From contig NZ_CP021377.1 in NCBI RefSeq assembly GCF_002157895.1, forward strand, positions 1 through 64,000: 64,000 nucleotides of DNA, written 5' to 3'. This document shows, piece by piece, positions 28,560 to 36,897 of this stretch. The notes beneath the pieces are model-generated. The model searched no databases and was not told where the DNA came from. It saw nothing but the letters and a program-made list of their open reading frames with translations. The translations under genes and the position numbers were made by a program. The first letter of the stretch is position 1. The number at the start of each line of letters is the position of its first letter. The stretch is from Oceanisphaera profunda. GTDB lineage: Bacteria; Pseudomonadota; Gammaproteobacteria; Enterobacterales; Aeromonadaceae.

Positions 28560-30493
28560 TTATAACCTATCCTCCACTGTTTTCTTTCCGCGAGTTTGGA
28601 TTTCTTGCTTAATGAGCAAACTCAGCTCTTCTATATCGAAGACGCCTAAATCCAATCCTTTCCGGGTACGAACCGCTACTTTGCCGGCTTCGACTTCTTT
28701 GTCGCCACAAACCAGCATGAAAGGTACCCGCTTCAGAGTATGTTCGCGGATTTTAAAGCCTATTTTCTCATTTCTCAAGTCTGCTTTAGCTCTAATGCCA
28801 ATATTATTCAAACTTTTGCTGAGATTGAGTGCGTAATCTGCCTGATTATCGGTAATATTGAGAACCACCACCTGAGTGGGGCTAACCAAGTCGGGAACAG
28901 ACCTGCGTATTCTTCAATGAGAATACCGATAAAACGCTCGATCGAACCTAGGATAGCACGGTGAATCATTACCGGCACATGGCGTTCGTTATCTTCGCCT
29001 ATATAACTGGCGCCTAAACGACCAGGCAGAGCAAAATCGAGTTGTATTGTACCACACTGCCACGCGCGATTCAGACAATCGTGCAGGGTAAATTCAATTT
29101 TAGGGCCATAAAACGCCCCTTCGCCCGGCTGCAACACATATTCGATGTTGGCGGCGGTTAGCGCTTCTTGTAATGCCAGCTCTGCCATGTCCCAGGCTTC
29201 ATCGCTGCCAATGCGCTCTTCTGGGCGGGTAGACAGCTTGACCGCGATATCGGTAAAACCGAAGGTCTTATAAGTGTCAAACACCAATTGAATACAATCT
29301 GATACTTCAGACTGAATTTGCGCTTCGGTACAAAAAATATGGGCATCGTCTTGGGTAAAGCCGCGCACGCGCATTAAACCGTGCAGCGCGCCGCTGGGTT
29401 CATTACGGTGACAGCTACCAAATTCGCCCATACGCAGCGGCAAATCACGGTAGGACTTCAAACCTTGGTTGAAGATCTGCACGTGGCCTGGGCAGTTCAT
29501 CGGCTTAATGGCGTAGTCACGGTTTTCTGAGCTGGTGGTGAACATATACTCAGAATACTTATCCCAGTGACCTGAGCGCTCCCAGAGTACACGGTCCATC
29601 ATTAACGGACCTTTTACTTCTTGGTAGTCATATTCACGTAGCTTGTCACGCACGAATTGCTCAAGCTCACGGAAGATAGTCCAGCCATCATGATGCCAAA
29701 ACACCATGCCCGGCGCTTCTTCTTGCATATGATACAAGTCGAGTTGCTTACCGATGCGTCTGTGATCGCGCTTGGCCGCCTCTTCTAACTGCAACAAATA
29801 GCCGTTAAGGGCTTTTTTATCGGCCCAGGCGGTGCCGTAAATGCGCTGCAGCATCTTATTCTTTGAATCGCCACGCCAGTAGGCACCAGAGGTCTTTTGC
29901 AGCTTAAAGTGCTGACAAAACTTCATGCTCGGTACGTGCGGACCGCGACACATGTCGACGTATTCTTGGTGATGATACAAACCAGGGTTGTCGTCTTGAC
30001 TGACGTTTTGATCCAAAATTTCAATCTTGTAGGGTTCATTACGCGCAGCAAAGGTGTCTTTCGCCTCTTGCCAGCTGACCTTCTTCTTGATCACCTGATA
30101 GTCGCTTTTCACCAGCTCTTTCATGCGGGCTTCTAACTTCACCAAGTCGTCTTCGGTCAAGGTGTGGTCAATATCCACGTCGTAATAGAAACCGTTGTCG
30201 ATAACCGGGCCGATGGCCATCTTGGTCTGGGGCCATAATTGCTTAATGGCATGACCCAACAGGTGTGCACAAGAGTGGCGCAAGATGGCGAGGCCATCTT
30301 CATCTTTGGCGGTAATGATGGCCAGCTTAGCGTCGTTTTCTATCAACTCACAGGCATCAACCAATTGGCCATCAATGCGGCCGGCGATACAGGCTTTGGC
30401 AAGACCAGGGCCAATATCGAGGGCGACGTCCATTACGGAAACCGCATGGTCAAAATGGCGTTGACTACCATCGGGAAGAGTAATTGTCGGCAT
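28560..30493 (-). CDS. thrS: Threonine-tRNA ligase, with an apparent frameshift
   Basis: ThrRS charges tRNA-Thr. TGS domain (residues 1-60), editing domain with [10 protein letters not shown] and the class II core ([20 protein letters not shown]) are all in one frame from ATG 30493 (AAGGA before it) to about 28882. After TWLAP that frame runs into a wrong 28-residue tail ending at 28808. The anticodon-binding domain continues in another frame ([12 protein letters not shown]...to VEDRL) ending at 28560. Adding one base in the CCCC run (complement of 28878-28881) restores the full protein of about 644 residues. ThrRS is essential, so a sequencing error is the likely explanation. Confidence 0.95.
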
Positions 30494-30712
30494 GAAAAAT
30501 CCTTAACAGTGGTGCACCCTACCAAAGCGCACGTGTAATCTATGAAAATGAACCTGTAGCTGAAAGCAGCTTCATTGCGGCTCAACCGTCTGACGTACTC
30601 TGTCAGCGTGGCGCACGTTAGCGAGGCACTCTTAAGTCATTGCTGTTAGTAATTTAATTAGCAATAAGTAGCTGCGCCGACCTGGCATGGGTTGAGGGCG
30701 GATATTTTAGCA
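30494..30712 (-). promoter_or_regulatory. thrS promoter and long leader
   Basis: TGCTAAAAT (30712 to 30704 on the minus strand) is an extended -10 box, giving a transcript start near 30697 and a leader of about 200 nt. The leader contains small hairpins such as AGCTG-CTTT-CAGCT and CTGAC-N7-GTCAG. In E. coli thrS is autoregulated through a tRNA-mimic operator in the leader; the length here is compatible, but I could not recognise the mimic itself. Confidence 0.4.
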
Positions 30713-30745
30713 GAACAGGCTACTATCGACCATGCTAGAACCGCC

Positions 30746-31189
30746 TTAAATCGAGGCTTTTTGCGACGCTTGTTCTTTAAGCCAAATAAAACGGCTGTGC
30801 GGGACATACAGTAAGTCTGCCACTTGGCGGATCACCCCCTCTTCTTCCGGATCCAGATACGCATCGGTAAACGCTAACTGCCAAAGCGAATACAACAGCT
30901 GTTCGCGCTCATTAATCGGTAAGTTTTTTAGCTCAGTGGTAAATTCATACAAGGACACCACATCCTGTTGCTGAGCTAAGCAGTCGGTTAGCAGCTCTTG
31001 CACGGCTTGGGGTGTTTGTTGTGTTAAGCGTTGCAGTAATTGGCTCATGCGCGCCTGTTCTTCTGGGCTGGCCTCGCCATCCGCTAACATCACCTCCGCT
31101 AATAACGCAGCCATGGCCATTTCTTTACTGGGGCCCGTTGAGGGCTTTTGTGCTTCTAAGGTAAGTAACTGTTTAAGTTTGTTGAGCAT
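30746..31189 (-). CDS. TerB-family (tellurite resistance-like) protein
   Basis: A 147-residue helical, soluble protein. The signature AALLAEVMLADGEASPEEQARM near residue 28 and FTDAYLDPEEEGVIRQVADLL near 110 carry the acidic metal-binding pattern of the TerB/COG4103 family. The role in most bacteria is unknown and no other ter genes are nearby. The ATG at 31189 is used because AAGGA sits six bases before it; the ATG at 31195 is too close to it. Confidence 0.85.
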   Translation of the reverse strand: MLNKLKQLLTLEAQKPSTGPSKEMAMAALLAEVMLADGEASPEEQARMSQLLQRLTQQTPQAVQELLTDCLAQQQDVVSLYEFTTELKNLPINEREQLLYSLWQLAFTDAYLDPEEEGVIRQVADLLYVPHSRFIWLKEQASQKASI

Positions 31190-31291
31190 CAGCATTCCTT
31201 ATTAATGAGTTAGCCTTTTGATGGTTGCTCATGTATATCAGGATGTAAACCCTGTTCCCAAAACTATTGTTAGCAAACTTAAGGAGCCCGA

Positions 31292-32038
31292 ATGTCGTCT
31301 GAAGTGGTGTTAATTACCGGTGCAGCCAAACGGATTGGTGCTGAAATAAGCCGGCATTTACACAGCCTTGGCTATCGCTTGGTACTGCATTACCACCACA
31401 GTGAAGCGGCCGCTATTGCCTTACAGCAACAACTTAATGCCAAGCGTGCTAACAGTGTGCAGCTAGTCTGCCAAGACTTGACTCAACTGCATGAGATTGA
31501 GGTCATGGCTGGGCGAGTAATCGAGTGTTTCGGTCGCCTTGATGGCTTAGTCAATAATGCCTCTAGCTTTTATGCCACACCCTTTGGTGATAGCTCGCCT
31601 AATCAATGGCAAGACTTATTGGCGACGAATGCGGCCGCGCCCTACTTCTTATGCCAAGCCTTGGCGAAAAACTTGCAGTTAAACCAAGGTGCAATTGTGA
31701 ATATGGTCGATATTCATGCAGAAAAAGGCTTAAGCCAGCACTTGATGTACAGCATGGCGAAAAATGCGCTCGCCACCCTCACCCGCGGCTTGGCCGCAGA
31801 GCTAGCGCCAAAGGTGCGGGTTAATGGCATAGCACCGGGTGCTATTTTGTGGCCGGAACATCCGTTAACTGCCGCGCAAAAACAGCAAGTATTAAGCAGT
31901 ATTCCGATGCAGCGCTTAGGTGAAGCCCAAGAGATTGCCGAAACCGTGGCCTTTTTATTGTTCGGCCCGCGTTATTTAACGGGACAAATTATTGCCTTAG
32001 ATGGCGGGCGTTCCAGCCAAGGTTTAAGCGAAGCGTGA
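31292..32038 (+). CDS. Pteridine reductase-like short-chain dehydrogenase (FolM-like)
   Basis: A 248-residue SDR enzyme. TGAAKRIG (residues 9-16) is the NADPH-binding variant seen in pteridine reductases (Arg instead of Gly), followed by VNNAS, the catalytic Tyr and Lys in YSMAKNA, and a C-terminal LTGQIIALDGGRS. It probably reduces dihydro- or quinonoid pterins, as FolM/PTR1 do. The start follows AAGGAGCCCGA. It is divergent from the TerB gene. Confidence 0.88.
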   Translation: MSSEVVLITGAAKRIGAEISRHLHSLGYRLVLHYHHSEAAAIALQQQLNAKRANSVQLVCQDLTQLHEIEVMAGRVIECFGRLDGLVNNASSFYATPFGDSSPNQWQDLLATNAAAPYFLCQALAKNLQLNQGAIVNMVDIHAEKGLSQHLMYSMAKNALATLTRGLAAELAPKVRVNGIAPGAILWPEHPLTAAQKQQVLSSIPMQRLGEAQEIAETVAFLLFGPRYLTGQIIALDGGRSSQGLSEA

Positions 32039-32293
32039 TCTAATACTATTTGTAGGCGAACGCTTGCTCTCGCAGTTCGCCGAAGGCGGAACGGTTTAAA
32101 GCTGTGAGTCGAGAACAGGATGAGAGCTAAAATTAAGCAGGTGCAAAAGTGACTGGCAATCAGAGATTGAAGTGAAAGTTTTATCTACACAGTACAACAG
32201 CCATGACGACTCGTTTTATCGCGAGTGCGCGTTCATTCAACGTTTGTATCTGTCGGTTTAGCACTATATTTAGCAGGAGTGGTTATCTTTATC

Positions 32294-32562
32294 TAGGGTC
32301 TGTTGACCTTTCGCGGTTAAATTTTGTTCGAGTTAAACGCGTTTTTATCGCGGCGAGCGGGTTGTAGCTTAGTTATTCTAAGCAAAGCGCCGTTCAACAA
32401 AGAGAAAAATGCGTTTAGCCGAACCCGCAGAGCAGCGCTTGTGGTGCCTTTCTACTGCGTTAGCACTTATTTATGGAGAATAACTACATGGCATAAGCAC
32501 TGCCTTGTATAAAGACTCCACAAACTGCTGCAAAAATCATCTCGAAAGGTCAACAGACCCTA
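32294..32562. mobile_element. MITE-like element with 20-bp terminal inverted repeats, complete copy
   Basis: TAGGGTCTGTTGACCTTTCG at 32294-32313 is repeated in exact reverse complement at 32543-32562, giving a 269-bp block bounded by TA at both ends, as expected for a TA-targeting transposon. The interior contains an imperfect set of inverted motifs (for example GCTTAG-TTATT-CTAAGC) and no convincing gene; a 62-codon frame inside it is probably incidental. A second, truncated copy lies at 39461-39580. The right end is 37 bases before the ATG of the CPXCG gene. Confidence 0.8.
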
Positions 32563-32598
32563 AGCCCCCTACTGCCAATCATCATTAAGGAGCATGCG

Positions 32599-32802
32599 AT
32601 GCGAGATTTTTTTCAACGTAATGTGAGCTGCCCACACTGTGGCCATCACACCGAGCTGGCCATAGATGGCTCACAAGGTGACCAAGATTATTACGAAGAT
32701 TGCACCGCTTGCTGTAACTCAATGCACATTAAAGTGACGCGTAATGAGTTAAAAGACAAAATAGAAGTGAGCGTGGATGCGGATGATGAGCAGATATTTT
32801 AA
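32599..32802 (+). CDS. CPXCG-motif cysteine-rich protein
   Basis: A 67-residue protein with CPHCG (11-15) and DCTACC (34-39), the two paired-Cys knuckles of the CPXCG family, likely one zinc site. Most relatives have CxVCC followed by Pro-Ile in the second knuckle; here it reads CTACCNS. Function unknown. The start follows TAAGGAGCATGCG. The promoter region has been displaced by the insertion element ending 37 bases upstream. Confidence 0.88.
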   Translation: MRDFFQRNVSCPHCGHHTELAIDGSQGDQDYYEDCTACCNSMHIKVTRNELKDKIEVSVDADDEQIF

Positions 32803-32869
32803 GCGTGAGTGGGTTAATTAGTGCTTTAGTATGTTGGCATAATTAACAATATAAACTAACTCAGTGCTT

Positions 32870-32920
32870 GGGCTATTGGATTCAGGGCTAATACCGTACC
32901 AATAGCCCTGAATAAAAAAT
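32870..32920 (+). terminator. Terminator with a competing upstream hairpin arm
   Basis: TTCAGGGCTA (32881-32890) pairs with TAGCCCTGAA (32903-32912), followed by TAAAAAATAAAAT; the tail is A-rich rather than a clean T-run, so efficiency is uncertain. GGGCTATTGG at 32870-32879 can instead pair with CCAATAGCCC at 32899-32908, giving two mutually exclusive hairpins. Confidence 0.45.
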
Positions 32921-32946
32921 AAAATAGCACGCTAAGGTACGCACTT

Positions 32947-33552
32947 TTAACGGTTAGCCAATACTCGCTCTACTGTACCGACGATGGCTTGGGTTTGCGG
33001 ATCTATCTCAAGATTCGCCTGGTAACCCGGCTGCACCATGCCTAAGTTAGTGCGCGCTAAAGTTTCCGGAATTAAGTGCACCGCAAAACGGTCTGCATCT
33101 ACCTGCCCCACGGTTAGGCTAATACCATCGATGCCAATATAGCCTTTATTAAACACGTATTTGGCAAGCTCGCTCGGTAAGCCAAACCACAAGGTAGTAT
33201 TAGTCTCGGTTTCGATACGCTCTACTAGCGCAGACATGCCCATAATATGACCAGACATGGCATGGCCGCCAATATCGTCGCCAAAGCGTGCGGCACGCTC
33301 TAAATTGACTTGGTGCCCTACTTGCAGCAGCCCCAGATTGGTCACGCGCAAGGTTTCTTGCATTAAATCAAAGTGCACCGCTTGGCCTTGAATAGCGGTC
33401 ACCGTTAAACAACAACCATTGTGCGCTACAGAGGCACCGAGCGCTAAGCCTGGCAACATCTCGGCGGGAAGAGAGACGACATGAGTGCGAAAATCACTTT
33501 TTTCGATGATCTCTAACACCTGCCCTTGGCCTTGAACGATTCCAGTGAACAT
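32947..33552 (-). CDS. ribE: Riboflavin synthase, alpha chain
   Basis: A 201-residue enzyme that dismutates two lumazine molecules to riboflavin. It has two homologous barrels: MFTGIVQGQG opens the first and HVSGHIMG-type GDDIGGHAMSGHIMG leads to the second, each with the NGCCLTV / DGISLTV lumazine motif. Length is typical. It stands alone and divergent from the MATE gene; the other rib genes are not nearby. No FMN riboswitch is recognisable upstream. Confidence 0.96.
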   Translation of the reverse strand: MFTGIVQGQGQVLEIIEKSDFRTHVVSLPAEMLPGLALGASVAHNGCCLTVTAIQGQAVHFDLMQETLRVTNLGLLQVGHQVNLERAARFGDDIGGHAMSGHIMGMSALVERIETETNTTLWFGLPSELAKYVFNKGYIGIDGISLTVGQVDADRFAVHLIPETLARTNLGMVQPGYQANLEIDPQTQAIVGTVERVLANR

Positions 33553-33722
33553 GGTTTTTCCTTTGCTAATTTCAGTTTAAGATATTTCAGTTTAACGTCA
33601 GTCGATTCAGCTATAGCGGCTTAATATAGTGGGATAAAGCGCAGAACAAGGCTATATTGCCGACCGTTATTGATAAATAACTACTTTCTACCACCTCACC
33701 CCAGAAAAACGAGATATAACGC

Positions 33723-35111
33723 ATGGCAGTTACGCCCTACCTCAGAGAAATTCCTCGCTTATTACGCCTGTGCGGCCCCATCTTAGTGGCACAAATGGCC
33801 CAGACCATGATGAGCTTCGTGGATACCCTAATGGCGGGGCAAGTCAGCGCCACTGATCTGGCTGCGGTGGCGGTGGCAACCAGCTTTTGGCTGCCACTGA
33901 TCTTATTGGTACAAGGCGTTATTATGGCGTTAACGCCCATCATATCGCAATTAAATGGTGCTCGCCGCCAAAGCGAGGTAGCCGCGGCCGTGCATCAAGG
34001 ATTTTGGCTGACCATATTAGTCACCCTGCCCGCCATGTTGGCCTTGTATTATTCGCCCATGGCTTTGCATTGGATGAACGTAGAGCCAGAATTGGCCCAT
34101 AAAACCGCCGGCTACTTGCATGCCATTTTGTGGGGCATGCCAGCGTACGCGTTATATCAGGTGTTGCGTAACTTCAGTGAGGGGTTATCTCATACCCTGC
34201 CAACTATGGTGCTCGGTTTTATTGGCTTGGCGGTCAACGTACCCGCCAACTATATCTTAATTCACGGTCATTTTGGCTTCCCGGCTTTGGGCGGTGTGGG
34301 CTGTGGTTATGCCTCGGCACTGGTATTTTGGGTGATGTTGGTGGGCATGATTTTTTATACCCACCGCTCAAGCGTATTAAGTAAATTTAATATTTTTAGC
34401 ACCATATCACCGCCAGACTGGCCGCAAATTAGCCGCTTATTTAAGTTAGGCTTTCCCATTGCCATGGCTATTTTTTGCGAGGTAACACTGTTTACCGTGG
34501 TGGCGCTATTATTGGCTCCTTTCGGTGCCGAAATTGTCGCCGGTCATCAAATTGCCATCAACTTTTCTAGTTTGATTTTTATGATACCGCTCAGTCTTGG
34601 TATGGCCATGACCATACGCGTGGGCCATACCTTAGGCGAAAATCAGCCCGAGCGGGCCAAACGCATTAGTATTGTGGGTATCGTCTTTGGCTGTGGGGTA
34701 GCACTGATCTGCGCTTTGGCTACGGTGGCGGGTCGTTATTGGATTGGCGGTTTGTACACGGATAATGCGCAAGTATTAGAGCTGGCGGCCAGTTTGTTAT
34801 TATTGGCATCTTTGTACCAAATTTCTGACTCGGCACAGGTGATTGCCGCCGCAGCATTACGCGGCTATAAAGACACCCAAACCATTTTTTACATTACCTT
34901 TGTGTCTTTCTGGCTGTTTGGTTTACCGATTGGCATGATATTAAGCCTCACCGACTGGCTGGTACCGGCCATGGGCCCCCACGGCTTTTGGGTCGGGTTC
35001 TTGGTCGGCTTAAGCTTAGCGGCTACTGCACTGATATGGCGATTAAGAGTAATTTATGCGCGCGTGGAATCTAATAGTCGGGCTAACTTGCCTTTGGTTG
35101 ACGGCATGTAG
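33723..35111 (+). CDS. norM: MATE-family multidrug efflux pump, NorM-like
   Basis: A 462-residue inner-membrane protein with 12 helices in two halves (MSFVDTLMAGQVSATDLAAVAV in the first, QIAINFSSLIFMIPLSLGMAMTIRVG in the second), typical of NorM. It exports cationic drugs in exchange for Na+ or H+. The gene begins beside ribE on the opposite strand, as in other gammaproteobacteria. Its last 56 bases overlap the next gene. Confidence 0.92.
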   Translation: MAVTPYLREIPRLLRLCGPILVAQMAQTMMSFVDTLMAGQVSATDLAAVAVATSFWLPLILLVQGVIMALTPIISQLNGARRQSEVAAAVHQGFWLTILVTLPAMLALYYSPMALHWMNVEPELAHKTAGYLHAILWGMPAYALYQVLRNFSEGLSHTLPTMVLGFIGLAVNVPANYILIHGHFGFPALGGVGCGYASALVFWVMLVGMIFYTHRSSVLSKFNIFSTISPPDWPQISRLFKLGFPIAMAIFCEVTLFTVVALLLAPFGAEIVAGHQIAINFSSLIFMIPLSLGMAMTIRVGHTLGENQPERAKRISIVGIVFGCGVALICALATVAGRYWIGGLYTDNAQVLELAASLLLLASLYQISDSAQVIAAAALRGYKDTQTIFYITFVSFWLFGLPIGMILSLTDWLVPAMGPHGFWVGFLVGLSLAATALIWRLRVIYARVESNSRANLPLVDGM

Positions 35112-36144
35112 CCCACAAGATGAGCTCACTGATCACTTTCACACTTATCTAACTCGGGTCGCCTATGTACTCGAGGTACCGGTGCCGCCATTAAGCCCTC
35201 CGCCAGCGTTAGCGGCTTTGCCTGCCCAGCGTGATCTTACCTTAATGCCGGCGCGCATTAGCTCAGGTTTACTGGATGCGCTTAAGCTCAGCCAATGTGA
35301 CTTATTGGGGTTGGTGGCCGAGCACAATGGCCCCGCAGGTAAAAGCCAATCTGCCGCGGGCCAATTCGCCTATCACCTGCAATTTCAACGCGGCTTAGAC
35401 CGGTGCGTAGCGCACATCGATGATGCGCAGCTGGCCGCTTGGCTTAGCGAGCTGGCCCAGCTAAAAGCGCCGTTATTGCCCATTTATTTTTGGCATATGA
35501 TGATCGCGGAGCCGGAAGTGCGAGCCGCTCTAAGCCCAGCCCAACACAGCCTAGCCTTTAACTCTCAAGGCGGCTATCAAGCCACATTACAGGCTTTTAG
35601 CCTGTTTGCTCGCTTACAAACACAAGCCAACCAATATTTAGCCACGCCGCTTGCCCTGCCAAACATTAGGTCAGAAATCAGGTTAGGGGATCTAAATGAA
35701 GATTTGAGTGCAGAGCTCAATCAGGCCTTGCGTGGTTTATATAAGAACCCCTACTTTGGCCAACTCGTTTACTCCTTGCACGCCAGTGCCGAGCACCTGG
35801 AGCAAAGCATCGACTTTTTAGGCCAACTAGCGCACGTTAACTGCCAAGGGGCCAATGCCATAAAAGCCGAACGGCTGCGCAATGCCCTGCAACACTATTA
35901 CATTAAAGATATTCAGCCCTACTTCACTGAGTTGGATCGCCAATTTGTACAACTGGCCCCGCTGTTGCAGGCGAGCTTAACGCCACCTGCCGAAAAGGCA
36001 GAGATGATGACCGACTATCGACAGCAACTCGCCCTAGGCTTAGAGAGTCAGCTCTATGTGCGCTATCGCGCATTAACATTACAGCATGCCAAAGTTTGGC
36101 AAGATTTTCTAAAACGGTGCGAACTTTCACCAAAGCGTGGATAA
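35056..36144 (+). CDS. DUF3080 family lipoprotein
   Basis: A 362-residue protein with a lipoprotein signal peptide (VGLTCLWLTAC, lipobox Cys near residue 18). The first residues after it (SPQDELTDHFHTYLTRVAYVLEV) match what I recall of DUF3080. The start ATG at 35056 lies inside norM in another frame but has AAGAG at good spacing, and its removal would lose the whole signal sequence, so the 56-base overlap looks real. Function unknown; Ser follows the lipobox Cys, which favours the outer membrane. Confidence 0.78.
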   Translation: MRAWNLIVGLTCLWLTACSPQDELTDHFHTYLTRVAYVLEVPVPPLSPPPALAALPAQRDLTLMPARISSGLLDALKLSQCDLLGLVAEHNGPAGKSQSAAGQFAYHLQFQRGLDRCVAHIDDAQLAAWLSELAQLKAPLLPIYFWHMMIAEPEVRAALSPAQHSLAFNSQGGYQATLQAFSLFARLQTQANQYLATPLALPNIRSEIRLGDLNEDLSAELNQALRGLYKNPYFGQLVYSLHASAEHLEQSIDFLGQLAHVNCQGANAIKAERLRNALQHYYIKDIQPYFTELDRQFVQLAPLLQASLTPPAEKAEMMTDYRQQLALGLESQLYVRYRALTLQHAKVWQDFLKRCELSPKRG

Positions 36145-36210
36145 GTTAACCAGTACCGATCGTAAATAGACCATAAGTTGGCCAACCGCTTGAGCGTAAA
36201 CAGAAAAGGC

Positions 36211-36239
36211 TTGCCAGCCTCGCCGAGCAAGGCTAATAT
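36211..36239 (+). promoter_or_regulatory. tRNA promoter
   Basis: TTGCCA (36211-36216) and TAATAT (36234-36239) at 17-base spacing, followed by a GC-rich discriminator (GCGCTCG) typical of stringently controlled stable-RNA promoters, 20 bases before the first tRNA. Confidence 0.75.
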
Positions 36240-36259
36240 TGCGCTCGCTTAGCAGTAGC

Positions 36260-36336
36260 GCGTCCTTAGCTCAGTTGGTTAGAGCACTACCTTGACATGG
36301 TAGGGGTCGGTGGTTCGAATCCACTAGGACGCACCA
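36260..36336 (+). tRNA. tRNA-Val (anticodon GAC), copy 1
   Basis: A 77-base tRNA with encoded CCA. Acceptor arms GCGTCCT / AGGACGC, anticodon loop CTTGACAT with GAC, and T-loop GGTTCGAATCC are all present. It reads GUC/GUU Val codons. Confidence 0.97.
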
Positions 36337-36386
36337 TTCTATCTCCGTAGATATTACGATATAGATTACATAAATTGCTAGCATCT

Positions 36387-36463
36387 GCGTCCTTAGCTCA
36401 GTTGGTTAGAGCACTACCTTGACATGGTAGGGGTCGGTGGTTCGAATCCACTAGGACGCACCA
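36387..36463 (+). tRNA. tRNA-Val (anticodon GAC), copy 2
   Basis: Identical in sequence to the copy 127 bases upstream, with encoded CCA. The 50-base spacer between the two is AT-rich; both are likely cut from one transcript ending at 36498. Confidence 0.97.
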
Positions 36464-36469
36464 AACATT

Positions 36470-36498
36470 AAAAAGCCCGCTCATTGAGCGGGCTTTTT
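36470..36498 (+). terminator. Terminator of the tRNA-Val operon
   Basis: Perfect stem AAAAGCCCGCTCA / TGAGCGGGCTTTT followed by T, seven bases after the second tRNA. Confidence 0.93.
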
Positions 36499-36593
36499 GC
36501 TTTTAGCACCGTGACATGTGCAGGTGAAGCGGAAAATAAAGTACCGAGTGTCGAGCACCAAACAAAGAGAAAAACCAACACTAAGACTTTTTC

Positions 36594-36772
36594 GGCAACG
36601 GAATCCACTAAATCCACGAAAAAATAGGGATCAAATCTGAAAGTGATTTCTAATAGTAAGCGCCCCACACCACGATCTGAACGAGGGGAGCCCTTGCCAT
36701 CAAAAATCTTTTATCACTCGTCGATCTTATCTCATCTTAACTTTTCCGCGCCTTCCGAGTTCTTCCGTTGCC
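36594..36772. repeat. Inverted-repeat block with fragments shared with 47275-47323
   Basis: GGCAACGGA (36594-36602) and TCCGTTGCC (36764-36772) bound the block. The left arm (...CACGAAAAAATAGG.ATCAAATCTGAAA) resembles 47275-47323, and the right arm (TTTTCCGCGCCTTCCGAGTT) resembles the complement of the same segment. No gene is visible in the 36499-36897 gap. Confidence 0.45.
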
Positions 36773-36851
36773 AATAGCCTTTGACCTAGATCTATTTGGC
36801 CACACTCTTTGCTGCGGCAGATCACTCTTTTAGATTCGTCTCAGCCAAACC

Positions 36852-36879
36852 AAAACACCGAGCAAAGGCTCGGTGTTTT
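36852..36879 (-). terminator. Terminator of garK
   Basis: Stem AAAACACCGAGC / GCTCGGTGTTTT with an AAAG loop, 18 bases past the garK stop on the minus strand. It also works for plus-strand readthrough. Confidence 0.9.
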
Positions 36880-36897
36880 ATTTAGTACGTATGGCTA

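Noticed and set aside
28560-28889. Separate gene for the 109-residue ThrRS C-terminal domain
   Set aside because: It is the frameshifted end of thrS, not an independent anticodon-binding protein; its apparent start codon falls inside the conserved TWLAPTQ segment.
32324-32512. 62-codon ORF inside the MITE-like element
   Set aside because: It lies wholly within the repeat, has no convincing ribosome-binding site or known domain, and is best explained as incidental open frame in the element.
33553-33722. FMN riboswitch upstream of the riboflavin synthase gene
   Set aside because: The divergent region of 170 bases lacks the conserved RFN-element segments and is too short for one plus a promoter.
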